NCBI RefSeq assembly: GCF_002810445.1
Contig: NZ_NEXS01000003.1
Coordinates: 620,001-684,000, forward strand
Reading direction: 5' to 3'
Origin: Advenella sp. S44
Lineage (GTDB): Bacteria; Pseudomonadota; Gammaproteobacteria; Burkholderiales; Burkholderiaceae_B
Length of the DNA stretch: 64,000 bases
Shown here: positions 1-10,132 of the stretch, in pieces
Layout of the letters: each line of letters begins with the position of its first letter
How positions within the stretch are numbered: position 1 is the stretch's first letter
The notes under the pieces: generated by a model
What the model was told of the DNA's origin: nothing
The model's database searches: none
Seen by the model: the letters and a program-made list of their open reading frames with translations, nothing else
Program-made: the position numbers and the translations under genes

Positions 1-1
1 G

Positions 2-457
2 CTCAAGGGCACCGACCCGACCAACACATATCTTGTGGGTATCTATTCAGGGGGTGCCTGGCTGGCCCGGCGACTCTGTTGCGACCTGGATCTGTCGCAG
101 CCTGGCACACTCAATACCAGCCTGCACCGCGACGATTTCAGCCGTATCGGGCTGCATTCGCAAACCCAACCAAGCCACGTGCCGTTTGAGGTCGAAGGCG
201 CGCACATTTTTCTGATCGACGATATTCTCTTTACCGGGCGCACGATCCGCGCCGCGCTCAATGAGCTGTACGATTACGGGCGCCCGGCTTCTGTGCGCCT
301 TGGCGTGCTGATCGACCGGGGCGGACGTGAACTGCCCATCTCGCCCGATATCTGCGGCGGCGTGCTGCCTTTGCCCCGAGGCCGCAATTATGTACTGGCT
401 GCCGATGATGATTCCCGTTTTACCCTGACCATGCAAGAGGAAGCCCGCCATGTTTAA
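2..457 (+). CDS. pyrR: PyrR, pyrimidine regulator / uracil phosphoribosyltransferase (5' end cut by window)
   Basis: The reading frame is open to the left edge, so the start lies outside the window; a GTG at 35 is internal. The visible part carries the PRPP-binding loop of type I phosphoribosyltransferases ([17 protein letters not shown], the DD..TGRT signature) followed by [12 protein letters not shown], typical of PyrR. PyrR proteins couple pyrimidine levels to pyr operon expression or make UMP from uracil and PRPP; in Gram-negatives the regulatory role is less established. The gene overlaps pyrB by 8 bases, indicating translational coupling in a pyrR-pyrB-pyrX operon. Confidence 0.93.
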   Translation, partial: LKGTDPTNTYLVGIYSGGAWLARRLCCDLDLSQPGTLNTSLHRDDFSRIGLHSQTQPSHVPFEVEGAHIFLIDDILFTGRTIRAALNELYDYGRPASVRLGVLIDRGGRELPISPDICGGVLPLPRGRNYVLAADDDSRFTLTMQEEARHV

Positions 458-1403
458 CCCACAATTGAACCGGCATGGCGAACTGACTCACCTGCTGTCC
501 ACCGAAGGCCTGCCGCGCGATATTCTGACGCATATCCTGGATACTGCCCAAACTTTCGTGCCCATGGCGGAACGTGATATCAAAAAGGTACCGCTGCTGC
601 GCGGCAAAAGCGTATTCAACCTGTTCTTTGAGAACTCCACCCGCACCCGTACCACATTTGAAATAGCCGCCAAACGACTGTCGGCCGACGTCTACAATCT
701 GAACATCAATGTGTCGTCTACCGCCAAAGGAGAGTCGCTGCTCGATACCATCAGCAACCTGACGGCCATGCAGGCCGATATATTCGTTGTGCGGCACGAG
801 GCAAGCGGCGCACCGTATTTGATCGCTCGCAACGTAGAGCCGCACATCCATGTTATCAATGCCGGGGACGGACGGCACGCGCATCCCACGCAGGGCCTGC
901 TGGACATGTTCACGATTCGTCACTTCAAGAAAGATTTTTCGGGCCTGACGGTCGCCATTGTGGGCGATATTCTGCATTCGCGTGTTGCGCGCTCCGATAT
1001 TCATGCGCTCACGACGCTGGGCGCGGCCGAAGTGCGGGCCATCGCACCGCTTACACTGTTGCCGGGCGGTCTTGAGCAAATGGGTGTCAAGGTCTTCACC
1101 GACATGCGCGAAGGTCTGCGCGATGTTGACGTGATCATGGTGCTGCGTCTGCAGAACGAACGCATGAAGGGGGCGCTGCTGCCTTCTTCGCAAGAGTATT
1201 TCAAGCATTACGGGCTGACGCGCGAAAAGCTGTCTTGCGCCAAGCCGGATGCCATCGTGATGCACCCGGGCCCCATGAATCGCGGTGTTGAAATTGATTC
1301 GGCGGTTGCCGACGGACCGCAGGCGGTTATTCTCAATCAGGTGACATTCGGGATTGCTGTAAGAATGGCAGTCATGAGCATCGTAGCTGGAGCATCTCAG
1401 TGA
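450..1403 (+). CDS. pyrB: Aspartate carbamoyltransferase catalytic subunit
   Basis: 317 residues, full family length. It condenses carbamoyl phosphate with aspartate, the first committed step of cytosolic pyrimidine synthesis. The carbamoyl-phosphate loop STRTRT is at residues 63-68, with HPTQGLLD and the HPGP motif further on. There is no pyrI regulatory chain; instead the next gene is an inactive dihydroorotase homologue, the arrangement of class A (dodecameric) ATCases in Pseudomonas-type bacteria. Its TGA overlaps the GTG start of pyrX by 4 bases. Confidence 0.97.
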   Translation: MFNPQLNRHGELTHLLSTEGLPRDILTHILDTAQTFVPMAERDIKKVPLLRGKSVFNLFFENSTRTRTTFEIAAKRLSADVYNLNINVSSTAKGESLLDTISNLTAMQADIFVVRHEASGAPYLIARNVEPHIHVINAGDGRHAHPTQGLLDMFTIRHFKKDFSGLTVAIVGDILHSRVARSDIHALTTLGAAEVRAIAPLTLLPGGLEQMGVKVFTDMREGLRDVDVIMVLRLQNERMKGALLPSSQEYFKHYGLTREKLSCAKPDAIVMHPGPMNRGVEIDSAVADGPQAVILNQVTFGIAVRMAVMSIVAGASQ

Positions 1404-2692
1404 AAACAGTAATCAAAGGTGGCCGCTTGCTTGATCCGGCCTCCGGTATAGACCAAACCGGTAATCTTTATATCGCATCCGGACGCATTGTCGGCGTGGA
1501 CGAGGAGCCTGACGGTTTCGAATCGGCACGCGTGATTGACGCGACAGGAAAACTCATCCTGCCGGGCCTGATCGACCTTGCTGTGCGCCTGCGCGAACCT
1601 GGCTTTGAGCATCGCGCGACACTGGAGTCGGAGATGCAGGCCGCGCTGGCCGGTGGCGTGACCAGCCTGGTGCTGCCCCCGGATACCGAGCCCGCACTGG
1701 ATGAACCTGGCCTGGTCGAGATGCTCAAGCACCGGGCCCGCCAGTTGCATCAGGCCAATTTGTATCCTTTGGGTGCCATGACCAATCGTCTTGAAGGCAA
1801 AATCATTACCGAAATGGCGGAACTGACCGAAGCCGGTTGCGTTGCCTTTTCCCAGGCGTCGTTGCCGCTTATCGATACCGGGATTTTACTGCGCAGCATG
1901 CAGTACGCCAAAACCTACGGCTATACCTTGTGGCTTACGCCGCTTGAGGCGGCATTGTCCAAAGGCGTGGCAGCCAGCGGGCCGTTTGCTTCGCGCCTTG
2001 GGCTGACCGGTGTTCCAGAGCAGGCCGAAACCATTGCGCTGCACACCTTGTTCGAGTTGCAGAAAGTGACAGGTACGCGCTTGCATTTGTGCCGTCTGTC
2101 CAGTGCGGCAGGCATAGAACTGGTGCGTCAGGCAAAAGCGCAAGGCTTGCCGGTAACGTGCGATGTGTCGCTCAATCATTTGCATCTGACCGATCTGGAT
2201 ATCGGATTTTTCGACAGTAACTATCGGCTGGATCCACCGTTGCGTGGCCAGCGCGATCGCAATGCCATTCGCTCGGGACTTGCCGATGGCACCATTGATG
2301 CAATCTGCTCGGACCACACCCCGGTGGACGATGATGGCAAGTTGATGCCGTTTGCCGATGCCGAACCGGGAGCGACGGGTGTTGAGTTGCTGTTTTCGCT
2401 GGTTCTGAAGTGGGCACTGGAAGAAAAACTGCCTCTGGCGCAGGCGCTGGGCCTGGTGACCGCGGGCCCCGCAGCTATCTTGAAGGCGGGTGCCGCATCG
2501 CTACCAGGTTGTGGCGCTTTGTCTGTGGGCGCGCCGGCAGACATCGCCATTGCCGACCCGGATGTAGCCTGGACAGTAGGGCGCAATACCCTGCTCAGTC
2601 AAAGTGCACACACTCCCTTTGCCGGTTATGAATTACCCGGCAGAATCGTGATGACACTGGTCAGTGGGCGCTGCGTGTGGGAGTCTGTGTGA
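1400..2692 (+). CDS. pyrX: Dihydroorotase-like protein lacking the metal ligands (PyrC'/PyrX)
   Basis: 430 residues, starting with GTG in a GTGA overlap with pyrB. The whole sequence is dihydroorotase-like (amidohydrolase fold), but the N-terminal metal motif, normally HxH in DLHVHLREPG, reads [10 protein letters not shown] with Ala61 and Arg63. The late SDHTP aspartate motif is kept. Loss of both histidines predicts no hydrolase activity. In Pseudomonas the analogous pyrC' product is a structural partner needed for the class A aspartate transcarbamoylase complex, and position directly behind pyrB fits that role. A catalytic pyrC should exist elsewhere in the genome. Confidence 0.93.
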   Translation: MKTVIKGGRLLDPASGIDQTGNLYIASGRIVGVDEEPDGFESARVIDATGKLILPGLIDLAVRLREPGFEHRATLESEMQAALAGGVTSLVLPPDTEPALDEPGLVEMLKHRARQLHQANLYPLGAMTNRLEGKIITEMAELTEAGCVAFSQASLPLIDTGILLRSMQYAKTYGYTLWLTPLEAALSKGVAASGPFASRLGLTGVPEQAETIALHTLFELQKVTGTRLHLCRLSSAAGIELVRQAKAQGLPVTCDVSLNHLHLTDLDIGFFDSNYRLDPPLRGQRDRNAIRSGLADGTIDAICSDHTPVDDDGKLMPFADAEPGATGVELLFSLVLKWALEEKLPLAQALGLVTAGPAAILKAGAASLPGCGALSVGAPADIAIADPDVAWTVGRNTLLSQSAHTPFAGYELPGRIVMTLVSGRCVWESV

Positions 2693-3438
2693 TCGCGTTT
2701 TGTCGTTTTGTTGTCAGGGCGATCTTTCTGATTCTGCTGTTGTTGTCGGGGCTTGTCACGGCTGCCCTTGCCTTGCCGTTTATGAACCGGCCGGTGCAGG
2801 ATGCGGTGACTAAAGTCTGGTCGTGCTGCCTGATGCTGGTTTGCGGCGTTAAAGTGGTGCGGCACGGAACGCCCATTATGAGCGGTCCGGTGTTGTGGGT
2901 TGCCAATCATGTTTCCTGGATTGATATTTTTATCCTCAACAGTTGGCGCGCCACTTCGTTTATCGCTAAACAGGAAATCCGTAGGTGGCCGGTAATAGGC
3001 TGGCTGGTTGCCAGGGTGGGCACGGTGTTTATCGACAGAGGCCAGCGCCAGGCAATTGGCCGTGTCAGTGAAAGCATGAAGGCGCTGTTCGAACGCAACA
3101 TATGTGTCGGACTGTTTGCCGAAGGGACTACCTCGGACGGCCTGGATGTCAGGCCGTTTAGCAGCAGTCTGTTCGAGCCGGCCGTGCGTGCCCAGGTGGC
3201 GATTCAGCCGGTCGCATTAGTATTCTGGTATGAAGGGCAGCGCAGTGGAAAAATGGCGTTCATTGGCGAGCAGACACTGATTGGCAACATCTGGGTCCTG
3301 CTTAGCGCCCGTCAGGTTTGTGTCGAAGTCTATTGCCTGCCTCCGATCACGCAGAACGGGCAGCCATCAACGCTCAGTCGCGCCGAACTGGCCGCGCAGG
3401 TGCGTGATCAGATTCGCGCCAAGGTCGTAGCGGACTGA
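2689..3438 (+). CDS. PlsC-type 1-acyl-sn-glycerol-3-phosphate acyltransferase
   Basis: About 249 residues with an N-terminal membrane segment (FVVRAIFLILLLLSGLVTAAL). The acyltransferase motif NHxxxxD is present as NHVSWID, followed by the glycerolipid-binding region (VFIDRG) and FAEGTTSDG. It should acylate lysophosphatidate or a related lysolipid at the inner membrane. The GTG at 2689 overlaps the pyrX stop as GTGA, repeating the pyrB-pyrX junction, so I prefer it; an in-frame GTG at 2677 is also possible. Closely related lysophospholipid or ornithine-lipid acyltransferases cannot be excluded. Confidence 0.85.
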   Translation: MIAFCRFVVRAIFLILLLLSGLVTAALALPFMNRPVQDAVTKVWSCCLMLVCGVKVVRHGTPIMSGPVLWVANHVSWIDIFILNSWRATSFIAKQEIRRWPVIGWLVARVGTVFIDRGQRQAIGRVSESMKALFERNICVGLFAEGTTSDGLDVRPFSSSLFEPAVRAQVAIQPVALVFWYEGQRSGKMAFIGEQTLIGNIWVLLSARQVCVEVYCLPPITQNGQPSTLSRAELAAQVRDQIRAKVVAD

Positions 3439-3594
3439 GAACGGTATACCGGGTTTTGGCACGGCGGGATATCGCTTGCCCAACGGCGGTTGATGCGGTT
3501 TTTTTTCAGGGGATAATACGACTTTACGTAGAACCCCAGGTCAAGATATTGACCTGCCCCGTCGCCGGTATCCATCTGCTGGATGCAATATCGG

Positions 3595-3815
3595 GGCAGA
3601 TATTTCAGTACAGGCATTTCAGTACCGATATTTCGGATCAGCGATTTTAGATCAGGTGTCTCAAACCGCGTATCTCAAACCGCGTATCTCAGACCTGGTA
3701 TTTCAGGCCAGATATTTCAAGCGGAGTATTCCAGGCGGGTTATTCCAGGCCAGGTATCGCAGAGCGGATATTCCAAGTCAGTCCAAGTCAGGTATTTCAG
3801 ACCTGATATTGACGT
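3595..3815. repeat. Degenerate short tandem array between plsC-like gene and apaH
   Basis: About 13 imperfect copies of a 12-18 base unit resembling TATTTCAGACCAGG or TATCTCAAACCGCG lie head to tail. Neighbouring copies often contain CAGG/CCTG half-palindromes, for example 3790-3806, which can form small hairpins in either strand. No convincing gene covers it. It occupies most of the 382-base gap between the two genes, downstream of both (they converge here), so it could act as a diffuse transcription stop. Confidence 0.7.
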
Positions 3816-3820
3816 TGCAA

Positions 3821-4636
3821 TTATTGCTTGCCGTGTTGTTTGCAATCTATCTGGATCAGTTTGCGATCATTCAGGCGCAACGCGGTCAGTTTGCCTCCCC
3901 ATACACAACCGGTGTCCAGGGCCAGCAGGTTCTTGCGCATCAGCAGACCCAATGTGGACCAGTGCCCGAATATGATGGGGATATTGGCGGTTTTGCGATC
4001 AGGAACATCAAACCAGGGCATCAGGCCTGGGTGATCGCCGGGCGAGTCTTTGGCTGCGAAATCCATTTCACCGTGCCTGGTGCACAGTCGCATGCGGGTG
4101 AAGGCATTAATAATAACGCGCAGTCTTTTCGCCCCTGACAGTTTGTCTTTCCATTGCACGGGTTCGTTGCCGTACATTTTTTGCAGATTCTTTTTCCACT
4201 TGTCGCTGATCAGCGCCTGATGCGCTTCTTCGGCCAGCGCCAGCGTTTTCTCCAGATCCCATTTGGCCATGACGCCGGCATGGACCATCAGGTGCCCGGC
4301 CTCGTAATGGGCCAGCGGGCGATGCCGCAGCCAGTCAACCAAGTCATCGACGTGTTTGTCTTTGAGGATAGCGTCAAAAGTGTCCGATTTATTCTCGTTG
4401 CGGATGCCTGCATGGACAGCAAGCATATGCAAATCATGGTTGCCCAGAATGCTGACGGCGCGATCACCCAGCTTGATAATGCGTTTGAGTGTGCGCAGAG
4501 ATTGAGGCCCGCGATTAATCAGATCGCCGGCAAACCAGAACCGGCAGTCGGGATCTTCCTTAATTAGTGGATGCTCAAGCAGTTCGTCAAGTGCTCCGCA
4601 ACATCCTTGCAAATCTCCTACCGCCCAGATATTCAT
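3821..4636 (-). CDS. apaH: Symmetrical bis(5'-nucleosyl)-tetraphosphatase
   Basis: 271 residues. ApaH splits Ap4A into two ADP and also removes Np4-type RNA caps. The metallophosphatase motifs are in order: GDLQGC near the N-terminus, [14 protein letters not shown], and HAGV in the middle, with FGHWST later. I start at 4636 ([12 protein letters not shown]), the family start; the frame extends upstream but without similarity. Its ATG shares one base with the lptG stop (TAATG), so the two are translationally coupled. Confidence 0.96.
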   Translation of the reverse strand: MNIWAVGDLQGCCGALDELLEHPLIKEDPDCRFWFAGDLINRGPQSLRTLKRIIKLGDRAVSILGNHDLHMLAVHAGIRNENKSDTFDAILKDKHVDDLVDWLRHRPLAHYEAGHLMVHAGVMAKWDLEKTLALAEEAHQALISDKWKKNLQKMYGNEPVQWKDKLSGAKRLRVIINAFTRMRLCTRHGEMDFAAKDSPGDHPGLMPWFDVPDRKTANIPIIFGHWSTLGLLMRKNLLALDTGCVWGGKLTALRLNDRKLIQIDCKQHGKQ

Positions 4637-5811
4637 TACGTTGCAGCCTTCCCGGATAGTGGCGCACGTGGGATGCGCGGATTTCGCCTGGCCTCCATGA
4701 AGTAGAGTGCAAGCATGGCGATAAGCATGGCGATCGTGTTCGGCATTAACGCCGTAAACCACGGCGGCAGGTTCTTCAGCATGCCTACATTCAGTGCGAG
4801 CTGATTAATCATGTAGAAGGCAACGCCAAGTAATATCCCCAGGAACACCTTGCCGCCGACGCCCCCTTTACGAGTTTGCATGAACCCGATAGGCGCGGCA
4901 ATGGTAATCATGACCAGCAGGGTGAACGGGTAGCTCAGTTTACGCCACAACGAGACAACCTGACGGTTTGTCTGCAACTTGTTTTCCTCCAGGTAGGAAA
5001 TATAATCGAGCAGCGATAGGGTGGACATCCGATCCGGCTGCATCTGACCAGCCAGCAGGCGGTTGGGCGTCAGGGTGGTTTTCAATTCCAGCGTCGGCAG
5101 CACCGTACGTTTTGCCACATCAGACACCGGTGTGTTGGGATCGGCCAGTGCGGACTTCGCGTCGACCAGGCTGGTGATGTGCACCACATCGGTCAGCGTC
5201 AGGGTCTTCTGACTGAATTGCCCGCTTTGGGCCTGGTCAAAGGAGATAAACCGGCTCTCGTCAGCGTTGTAGGTGATGATGCGGATATCCTGAACGGCGC
5301 CCTGGTCGCGAAGCTGTGCAATATTGATGGTGCGGATATTGCCTTCTTCGTCGGGTTCGCGAAACCAGTGGCCTGAATTCATCTTTCCGCCACTGGTTTT
5401 GCCCAGGTACTTCAAACTGGCCTCGCTGGTCATGAGTTCGGCCCGGGGAGTGACAAATTCCGATAGCACAAAGGCGCCCAGCATGAGCGGAATGGTAATG
5501 GTCCACAGCATGAGCAGTAATGAGATGCTGCTGACGCCCGATACCCGCAATATCACCAGCTCGTTGCGCTGCGCCAGGCTGGCCAGCGCCAGTACGGATC
5601 CGATCAGCAGGCCTATGGGCAACAGATCATACAGGCGGGTAGGCAATTGCAATACCTGCAAATACAGCAGCGATAGCAGCGGAAACTGATCGCTGATGCT
5701 GTCCAGTTCGTCGATAAGGGCAAAAAAAGTGAATAGGCCGACCAGCGCCACCAGCACTGCTATGGTGGAGCGGTAGATTTCTGTCCCTAGATATTTTCTT
5801 GCTGTGCGCAT
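4636..5811 (-). CDS. lptG: LPS export ABC transporter permease LptG
   Basis: 391 residues of the YjgP/YjgQ family: two membrane helices, a large periplasmic beta-jellyroll part (about residues 125-270) and C-terminal helices. LptG pairs with LptF and LptB to pull lipopolysaccharide from the inner membrane into the LptC-A-DE bridge. The N-terminal [15 protein letters not shown] and the [13 protein letters not shown] stretch are family hallmarks. The usual neighbour lptF is not next to it; apaH follows in the same transcription unit. Confidence 0.94.
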   Translation of the reverse strand: MRTARKYLGTEIYRSTIAVLVALVGLFTFFALIDELDSISDQFPLLSLLYLQVLQLPTRLYDLLPIGLLIGSVLALASLAQRNELVILRVSGVSSISLLLMLWTITIPLMLGAFVLSEFVTPRAELMTSEASLKYLGKTSGGKMNSGHWFREPDEEGNIRTINIAQLRDQGAVQDIRIITYNADESRFISFDQAQSGQFSQKTLTLTDVVHITSLVDAKSALADPNTPVSDVAKRTVLPTLELKTTLTPNRLLAGQMQPDRMSTLSLLDYISYLEENKLQTNRQVVSLWRKLSYPFTLLVMITIAAPIGFMQTRKGGVGGKVFLGILLGVAFYMINQLALNVGMLKNLPPWFTALMPNTIAMLIAMLALYFMEARRNPRIPRAPLSGKAAT

Positions 5812-5980
5812 GAGTTTTATATGTTTGCGGCCAAACGCAGCGTTGCGCGTGCGGTCTCAGAACCGTTGATTTTACTGTTGTTTGCTGACAGTTTCCAGAA
5901 TAACCGGTCAGCGGAAGGAAATTGGCAGACCGTTTATGCATCGCCATTTATTGTCCAGCCATCGTCCGGATAAATACAGG

Positions 5981-5996
5981 CCGGCATTTGTGCCGG
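5981..5996 (-). terminator. Hairpin downstream of mtgA
   Basis: Six-base-pair GC stem (CCGGCA/TGCCGG) with a four-base loop, 22 bases after the mtgA stop. On the minus strand it is followed by CCTGTATTTATCC, only a weak T-rich tail. It would end the mpl-to-mtgA operon before lptG. Confidence 0.4.
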
Positions 5997-6017
5997 CATT
6001 GCGGAAACGGCAAAGAC

Positions 6018-6791
6018 CTACTTGGGCGGGACGGCGCTGCGCATGCGAGCCGAAATGGTCCGGCTGCGTGATAGGACATATCGCGATTGCATATTCTTCC
6101 CATACACCTTCGGGTTGGGCAAAACGGCGGCCAGGCGGGCAGCCTGAGAGACCGACAGGCGTTTTGCATCAACGTCGAAATAATGTCTGGCCGCAGCCTG
6201 CGCACCGAAGATGCCGTTACCATATTCCACCACGTTTAGATACAACTCCAGAATTCGTCGCTTGGACATGACCGCTTCTATCATATAGGTAATGATCAAT
6301 TCCTGGCCCTTGCGGACATAGTTGCGGTCGGCAGACAGAAACAGGTTTTTGGCCAGCTGCTGCGTCAGGGTTGAGCCTCCGCGACGGCGACTGCGGCCGG
6401 CTTGCTCCTGGCGTTCGTTATAGCGCCAGGCCTTGCGGATGGCTTCCCATTCCACGCCGCCGTGCTCGGTAAAGCGCGCATCTTCGGCGGCAATCACTGC
6501 CTTTTTCAGGGAGGGGCTGATCGCTTCGTACGGTACCCATTGATAATGGACGCTGAGCGGCGGATCCAGCGCGGCCAGCTGGCTTGCCTGGCTACGCATA
6601 TAGGCGCTACCGCCTGGATTGAATACGCTGTACCAAAGTACCCACGTGAACAGATATACTTGGTAAAGCAGGACGACTGCGATCAGCAGGCCCACAAGAT
6701 CCAGAGCCGAGCGTGCGATTGACTGCGAGCTTACTCGCCTGGCAATACGGATCACGACCTCGCTAAATATGCGCCCGACTGCTTCGAGCAT
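6018..6791 (-). CDS. mtgA: Monofunctional peptidoglycan glycosyltransferase
   Basis: 257 residues: a single N-terminal membrane helix (about residues 28-55) and a GT51 lysozyme-like domain. Motif 1 is EDARFTEHGGVEW with the catalytic glutamate, then GGSTLTQQLAKNLFLS and RKGQELIITYMIEAVMSKRRILELYLN. It polymerises lipid II into glycan strands outside the inner membrane and lacks a transpeptidase domain. Its ATG overlaps the aroE stop by one base (TGATG). Confidence 0.96.
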   Translation of the reverse strand: MLEAVGRIFSEVVIRIARRVSSQSIARSALDLVGLLIAVVLLYQVYLFTWVLWYSVFNPGGSAYMRSQASQLAALDPPLSVHYQWVPYEAISPSLKKAVIAAEDARFTEHGGVEWEAIRKAWRYNERQEQAGRSRRRGGSTLTQQLAKNLFLSADRNYVRKGQELIITYMIEAVMSKRRILELYLNVVEYGNGIFGAQAAARHYFDVDAKRLSVSQAARLAAVLPNPKVYGKNMQSRYVLSRSRTISARMRSAVPPK

Positions 6792-7639
6792 CAGACCGAC
6801 TCCGACAGTTCCGTGCGCAGTGCAGCCAAAACCGGTGCAGGATCGGGCTGGATTTGGTTCCAGATGCGAAAGCTCTCGGCGCCTTGATAGACCAGCATAC
6901 CCAGTCCATCGCTGGTGTGCCGCACGCTCGCGTTACGCGCCTGCTGCAAAAAGGGAGTGTCGCCGCTGGGCGTGTACAGCATATCGTAGGCCACGCTGTC
7001 GGCGCGAAACAGCCTGCCGGGCAGCGGCAGCGTCTCGCCCGACAGGCTGCTGGCTGTCGCATTGATAACGATGTCCCACGTTCCTTGCAAGGACGAAAAG
7101 CCCGATGCCGAGACCCGGGCATGGGAGGGCGAGAAGGCGGTGGCCTGCGCTGCAAGCGCATGGGCTTTGTCTTCGGTACGATTTACAATATGCAGCTGCG
7201 CACATCCGGCCTGCAGCAACGCGGGCACGACGCCGCGCGTTGCGCCGCCTGCGCCGACGACAAGAATCCGGCTTTGCGCCAGCGTAATCTGCTGGCGCAG
7301 CATGTCGTTGACCAGTCCCAAGCCATCGGTATTGCAGCCATGTATCTGTCCGTTCTCCTGCCACAGTGTGTTGGCCGATCCCGCAGCCCGTGCGCGATCA
7401 GAGACGTGCGAGGCGGCCAGTGCATAGGCTTCGCCCTTGAATGGCAGCGTAATGTTAAGACCACAGCCGCCAGTGGCAAAGAACTGCGTCACATAATCAC
7501 GAAAATTGTCTGGCGCCACGCATTGTCTGGTGTACTCAACGGCCAGGCCAGTCTGTTGGGCCAGAAGGGCGTGCAGGCGCGGCGACAGACTGTGCTTGAT
7601 CGGATTGCCGATGACGGCAAACTTGCGTAGCTCATTCAT
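6791..7639 (-). CDS. aroE: Shikimate dehydrogenase (NADP+)
   Basis: 282 residues. It reduces 3-dehydroshikimate to shikimate in aromatic amino acid synthesis. The shikimate pocket SLSPRLH and NITLPFKGEA with the catalytic lysine, the NADP loop GAGGATRGV, and NRTEDKA are all present. The start overlaps the stop of the upstream RNB gene by 4 bases (ATGA), and its end overlaps mtgA by one base. Confidence 0.97.
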   Translation of the reverse strand: MNELRKFAVIGNPIKHSLSPRLHALLAQQTGLAVEYTRQCVAPDNFRDYVTQFFATGGCGLNITLPFKGEAYALAASHVSDRARAAGSANTLWQENGQIHGCNTDGLGLVNDMLRQQITLAQSRILVVGAGGATRGVVPALLQAGCAQLHIVNRTEDKAHALAAQATAFSPSHARVSASGFSSLQGTWDIVINATASSLSGETLPLPGRLFRADSVAYDMLYTPSGDTPFLQQARNASVRHTSDGLGMLVYQGAESFRIWNQIQPDPAPVLAALRTELSESV

Positions 7640-9537
7640 GCCGTGGCCTCCTCGCCGGTCTGGGCCAGTCCCGCATATTCCGCGTCAATTTGCAATGCCA
7701 GCTCGTCGGTGCCGCGCACATTAATTGCAATGCGGTCATTGCGTTCCAGCTCGGGCAGCCCGTTAACCTCAATGACCAGCGGGATTTCTTCAAGACGTAC
7801 CAGATTGTCGCGGATGAACGTGCCGTGCAGTCTTGTACGTGACTGCTGGGTCAGCCAGCGCAGGCACCAATAGCGTTCAAGCCGGCTCTGGAACTCATGC
7901 CAGAGCATGTACTGGGAGTCGAAGGCGCCGACAATGGCATACAGGTCTGCGTCTTTGGGTTTGAACGGGGCCACCAGCCGTGCCGACACGCCGTGTTCGG
8001 CGGCGGCAAGAATTTGTCTCTGGTTAACCAGGTCAATATAGCGCCGTAGCGGTGACGTGGTCCAGGCATACTGGGGAACGCCGATAGCTTCATGGGGCAA
8101 CGGGTGAGTCGACATGCGCGCCCGCCCCATTTGTTGGGAACGATAGACGCCGGGCAGCCCATGTTCGTTCAGATAGCCGCCCCATTGCGTATTGGCCAGA
8201 ATCATGTATTCCGCAACGATTTGGTCCAGCGGCGCATTGCGCTGTCTTGGGATAAGCTCGATGCGCGAATCGGGATTATCGGCAGGCCCGTGCAAACGGA
8301 ATGTGTATTCTGTGCGGTTGTTGTTTTCCGGCTTGCCGCGCATCTGTTCGCGCGCCGTTTTCAGATATTGCGCCAGCTTCCAGAGCGGGCGCAATACCTC
8401 GCCGTAAGGCAGGGCAGCGGTCTGGTCCTCAAGGGCTTCGCCCGTCACCTGCTCGACCAGATCGTCAATACGCAGGTTTTCGCGGATCTTGATGGTTTCC
8501 GCGAGGGTGGCCGTCTCTTGTATTTCGCCTGTCGCGACATTGGCGGTGACGTAAAGGGACAAGGCTGGGACGCGCTTGCCGGCATCCAGCGAAAACATGC
8601 TGATCAGCGCATCGCTTTGCATGGGAATTTTGTCGCCCGGGATATAAAGGGTGGACATGCGACTGCGCGCCAGTTTGTCCAGATCCGAATCACGGGTGAC
8701 TACCAGCGCCGGGGCGGCAATATGCACGCCGATCCGGTAAATATCGCCTTCAATGTGCGTAGCCGATAGCGCGTCATCGATTTCAGTGGTGCTGATGTCA
8801 TCAATCGAATAAGCAACAACATCGCTTTCGGGCAGCGCGGGTAACGGCGGGATGTCCAGCTCGGGAACAGCCGTTCCCTTGGGAAAGTGCTGTTTGATAA
8901 ATCGTTCAAGATGCAGGGCAAGGGCATGTGGGTATACGCCCAGCTCCAGCAATAGGGCTTCGGCCGACTTGCCGCTTTCGGTCAGTGCCTTCTCGAAGGC
9001 TTTCCACTGCAAGGTGTTTTTGTCCGGGCGAATCAGGAACGTACGGGCGGCATCGCGCAGCTCATCGGGCAGCGTGCCGGCCAAAATCGCATCGGTCCAG
9101 GCCTGTTGTTGCTCGGCCTGCCGCTGTTTCTTTTCCAGGGCCGCGAGTGCCGCCTGCAAAATATCGGCAGGCGCGGCCTTGTAGTGACCTTTACCCTTGC
9201 GGTGAAAGTAAGCAGGCGCGCTATGCAGGCGCAACAGAATTGCCGTTTTTTCGACAATGGAGGGCTCGTGGCCCACATAGTCGCGAGCCAGATCGTAGGC
9301 GGAAAACTCATCCTGGGGAGCGCATTCCCAAAGAAATTGCAGGTCAATCTCGTCGCTGCTGGCGCGCGCCTGCTCCAGCATGGTCTGCGGCTCGATGCCG
9401 TCAAAAGTAAAGATGACTGCATTGCGCTTTATCTTGCTGCGTTTACCGCTGATCGACTCGACCTGGAGCGTTGAATCGGCTTCGGAATGAATTTTTTCAG
9501 CCTTGAAGCTGCCGTCGTCTTCAAAAACCACGTACAT
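7636..9537 (-). CDS. RNB-domain exoribonuclease (RNase II/R family)
   Basis: 633 residues. The central RNB catalytic domain is recognisable from AYSIDDISTTEIDDALS with the acidic metal ligands, IGVHIAAPALVV, the RMSTLYIPGDKIPM segment and SPLRRYIDLVNQRQI. It should degrade single-stranded RNA 3' to 5'. The protein is shorter than RNase R and has a divergent N-terminus, so RNase II-like is the safer call. The context mpl-yqiA-rnb-aroE-mtgA is one chain of overlapping or closely spaced genes. Confidence 0.9.
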   Translation of the reverse strand: MYVVFEDDGSFKAEKIHSEADSTLQVESISGKRSKIKRNAVIFTFDGIEPQTMLEQARASSDEIDLQFLWECAPQDEFSAYDLARDYVGHEPSIVEKTAILLRLHSAPAYFHRKGKGHYKAAPADILQAALAALEKKQRQAEQQQAWTDAILAGTLPDELRDAARTFLIRPDKNTLQWKAFEKALTESGKSAEALLLELGVYPHALALHLERFIKQHFPKGTAVPELDIPPLPALPESDVVAYSIDDISTTEIDDALSATHIEGDIYRIGVHIAAPALVVTRDSDLDKLARSRMSTLYIPGDKIPMQSDALISMFSLDAGKRVPALSLYVTANVATGEIQETATLAETIKIRENLRIDDLVEQVTGEALEDQTAALPYGEVLRPLWKLAQYLKTAREQMRGKPENNNRTEYTFRLHGPADNPDSRIELIPRQRNAPLDQIVAEYMILANTQWGGYLNEHGLPGVYRSQQMGRARMSTHPLPHEAIGVPQYAWTTSPLRRYIDLVNQRQILAAAEHGVSARLVAPFKPKDADLYAIVGAFDSQYMLWHEFQSRLERYWCLRWLTQQSRTRLHGTFIRDNLVRLEEIPLVIEVNGLPELERNDRIAINVRGTDELALQIDAEYAGLAQTGEEATA

Positions 9538-9553
9538 GAATATGAGTTCCTAC

Positions 9554-10132
9554 TTAGAGGCGGGTGAAATCGAAAATAGCAGGAAGGTAGTGCTCGAACA
9601 TGGAAAAAGCATGGTCCCCTCCCTGTATCAATGTGAGGCGTGCGCCATCGTAGCGATGGGTCATTTCCTGCCAGTCCAGCACTTCGTCGCCGGTGCAGGC
9701 CAGCAGATAATAGCGCTGCATGTTTGTCAGAACAGGTCGGTACAGCCTTGCGAGAGCCCGAACGGATTCGGCCGTAAACGAAAAGCGTGCGTCACTGTGA
9801 AATTTGGTGGTGTGGCCAAGCTGCGTTGATAGATCGCGGACTGCATATACTGCCGGATTGATGAGCACGGCCTTGCAGTTCAATTCCTCTTTGAGCCAGG
9901 TTGCATAGTAGCCGCCAAGCGAAGAGCCGATGACTGTCAGGTTCTGCATGTCTCCCGAAGGGCACAGCCGTCTGGCATGAGCCATGGCCAACTGCATGGC
10001 TGCTTGCGGGTCATCGGGCAAATCCGGCGCTGCCAGTTCATGCTCGCGGCCTGCAGCGGCCATCGCCCGCTGCAACTGCTGCGATTTTTCAGAAAGCGAA
10101 GAGGAGCGGAAACCGTGCAGATAGAGAATCAT
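9554..10132 (-). CDS. YqiA/YcfP-family alpha/beta-hydrolase
   Basis: 192 residues. YLHGFRSS forms the oxyanion region and GSSLGG carries the nucleophile Ser71; an aspartate (TGDEVLDW) and histidine (GGDHAF) complete the triad. The family includes E. coli YqiA, an esterase with short-chain acyl activity; its physiological substrate is unknown. Its ATG overlaps the mpl stop by 4 bases and the RNB gene begins 16 bases after its stop. Confidence 0.88.
   Translation of the reverse strand: MILYLHGFRSSSLSEKSQQLQRAMAAAGREHELAAPDLPDDPQAAMQLAMAHARRLCPSGDMQNLTVIGSSLGGYYATWLKEELNCKAVLINPAVYAVRDLSTQLGHTTKFHSDARFSFTAESVRALARLYRPVLTNMQRYYLLACTGDEVLDWQEMTHRYDGARLTLIQGGDHAFSMFEHYLPAIFDFTRL

Noticed and set aside
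3595-3815. CRISPR-like array
   Set aside because: Units differ from each other and there are no constant-length spacers or cas genes.
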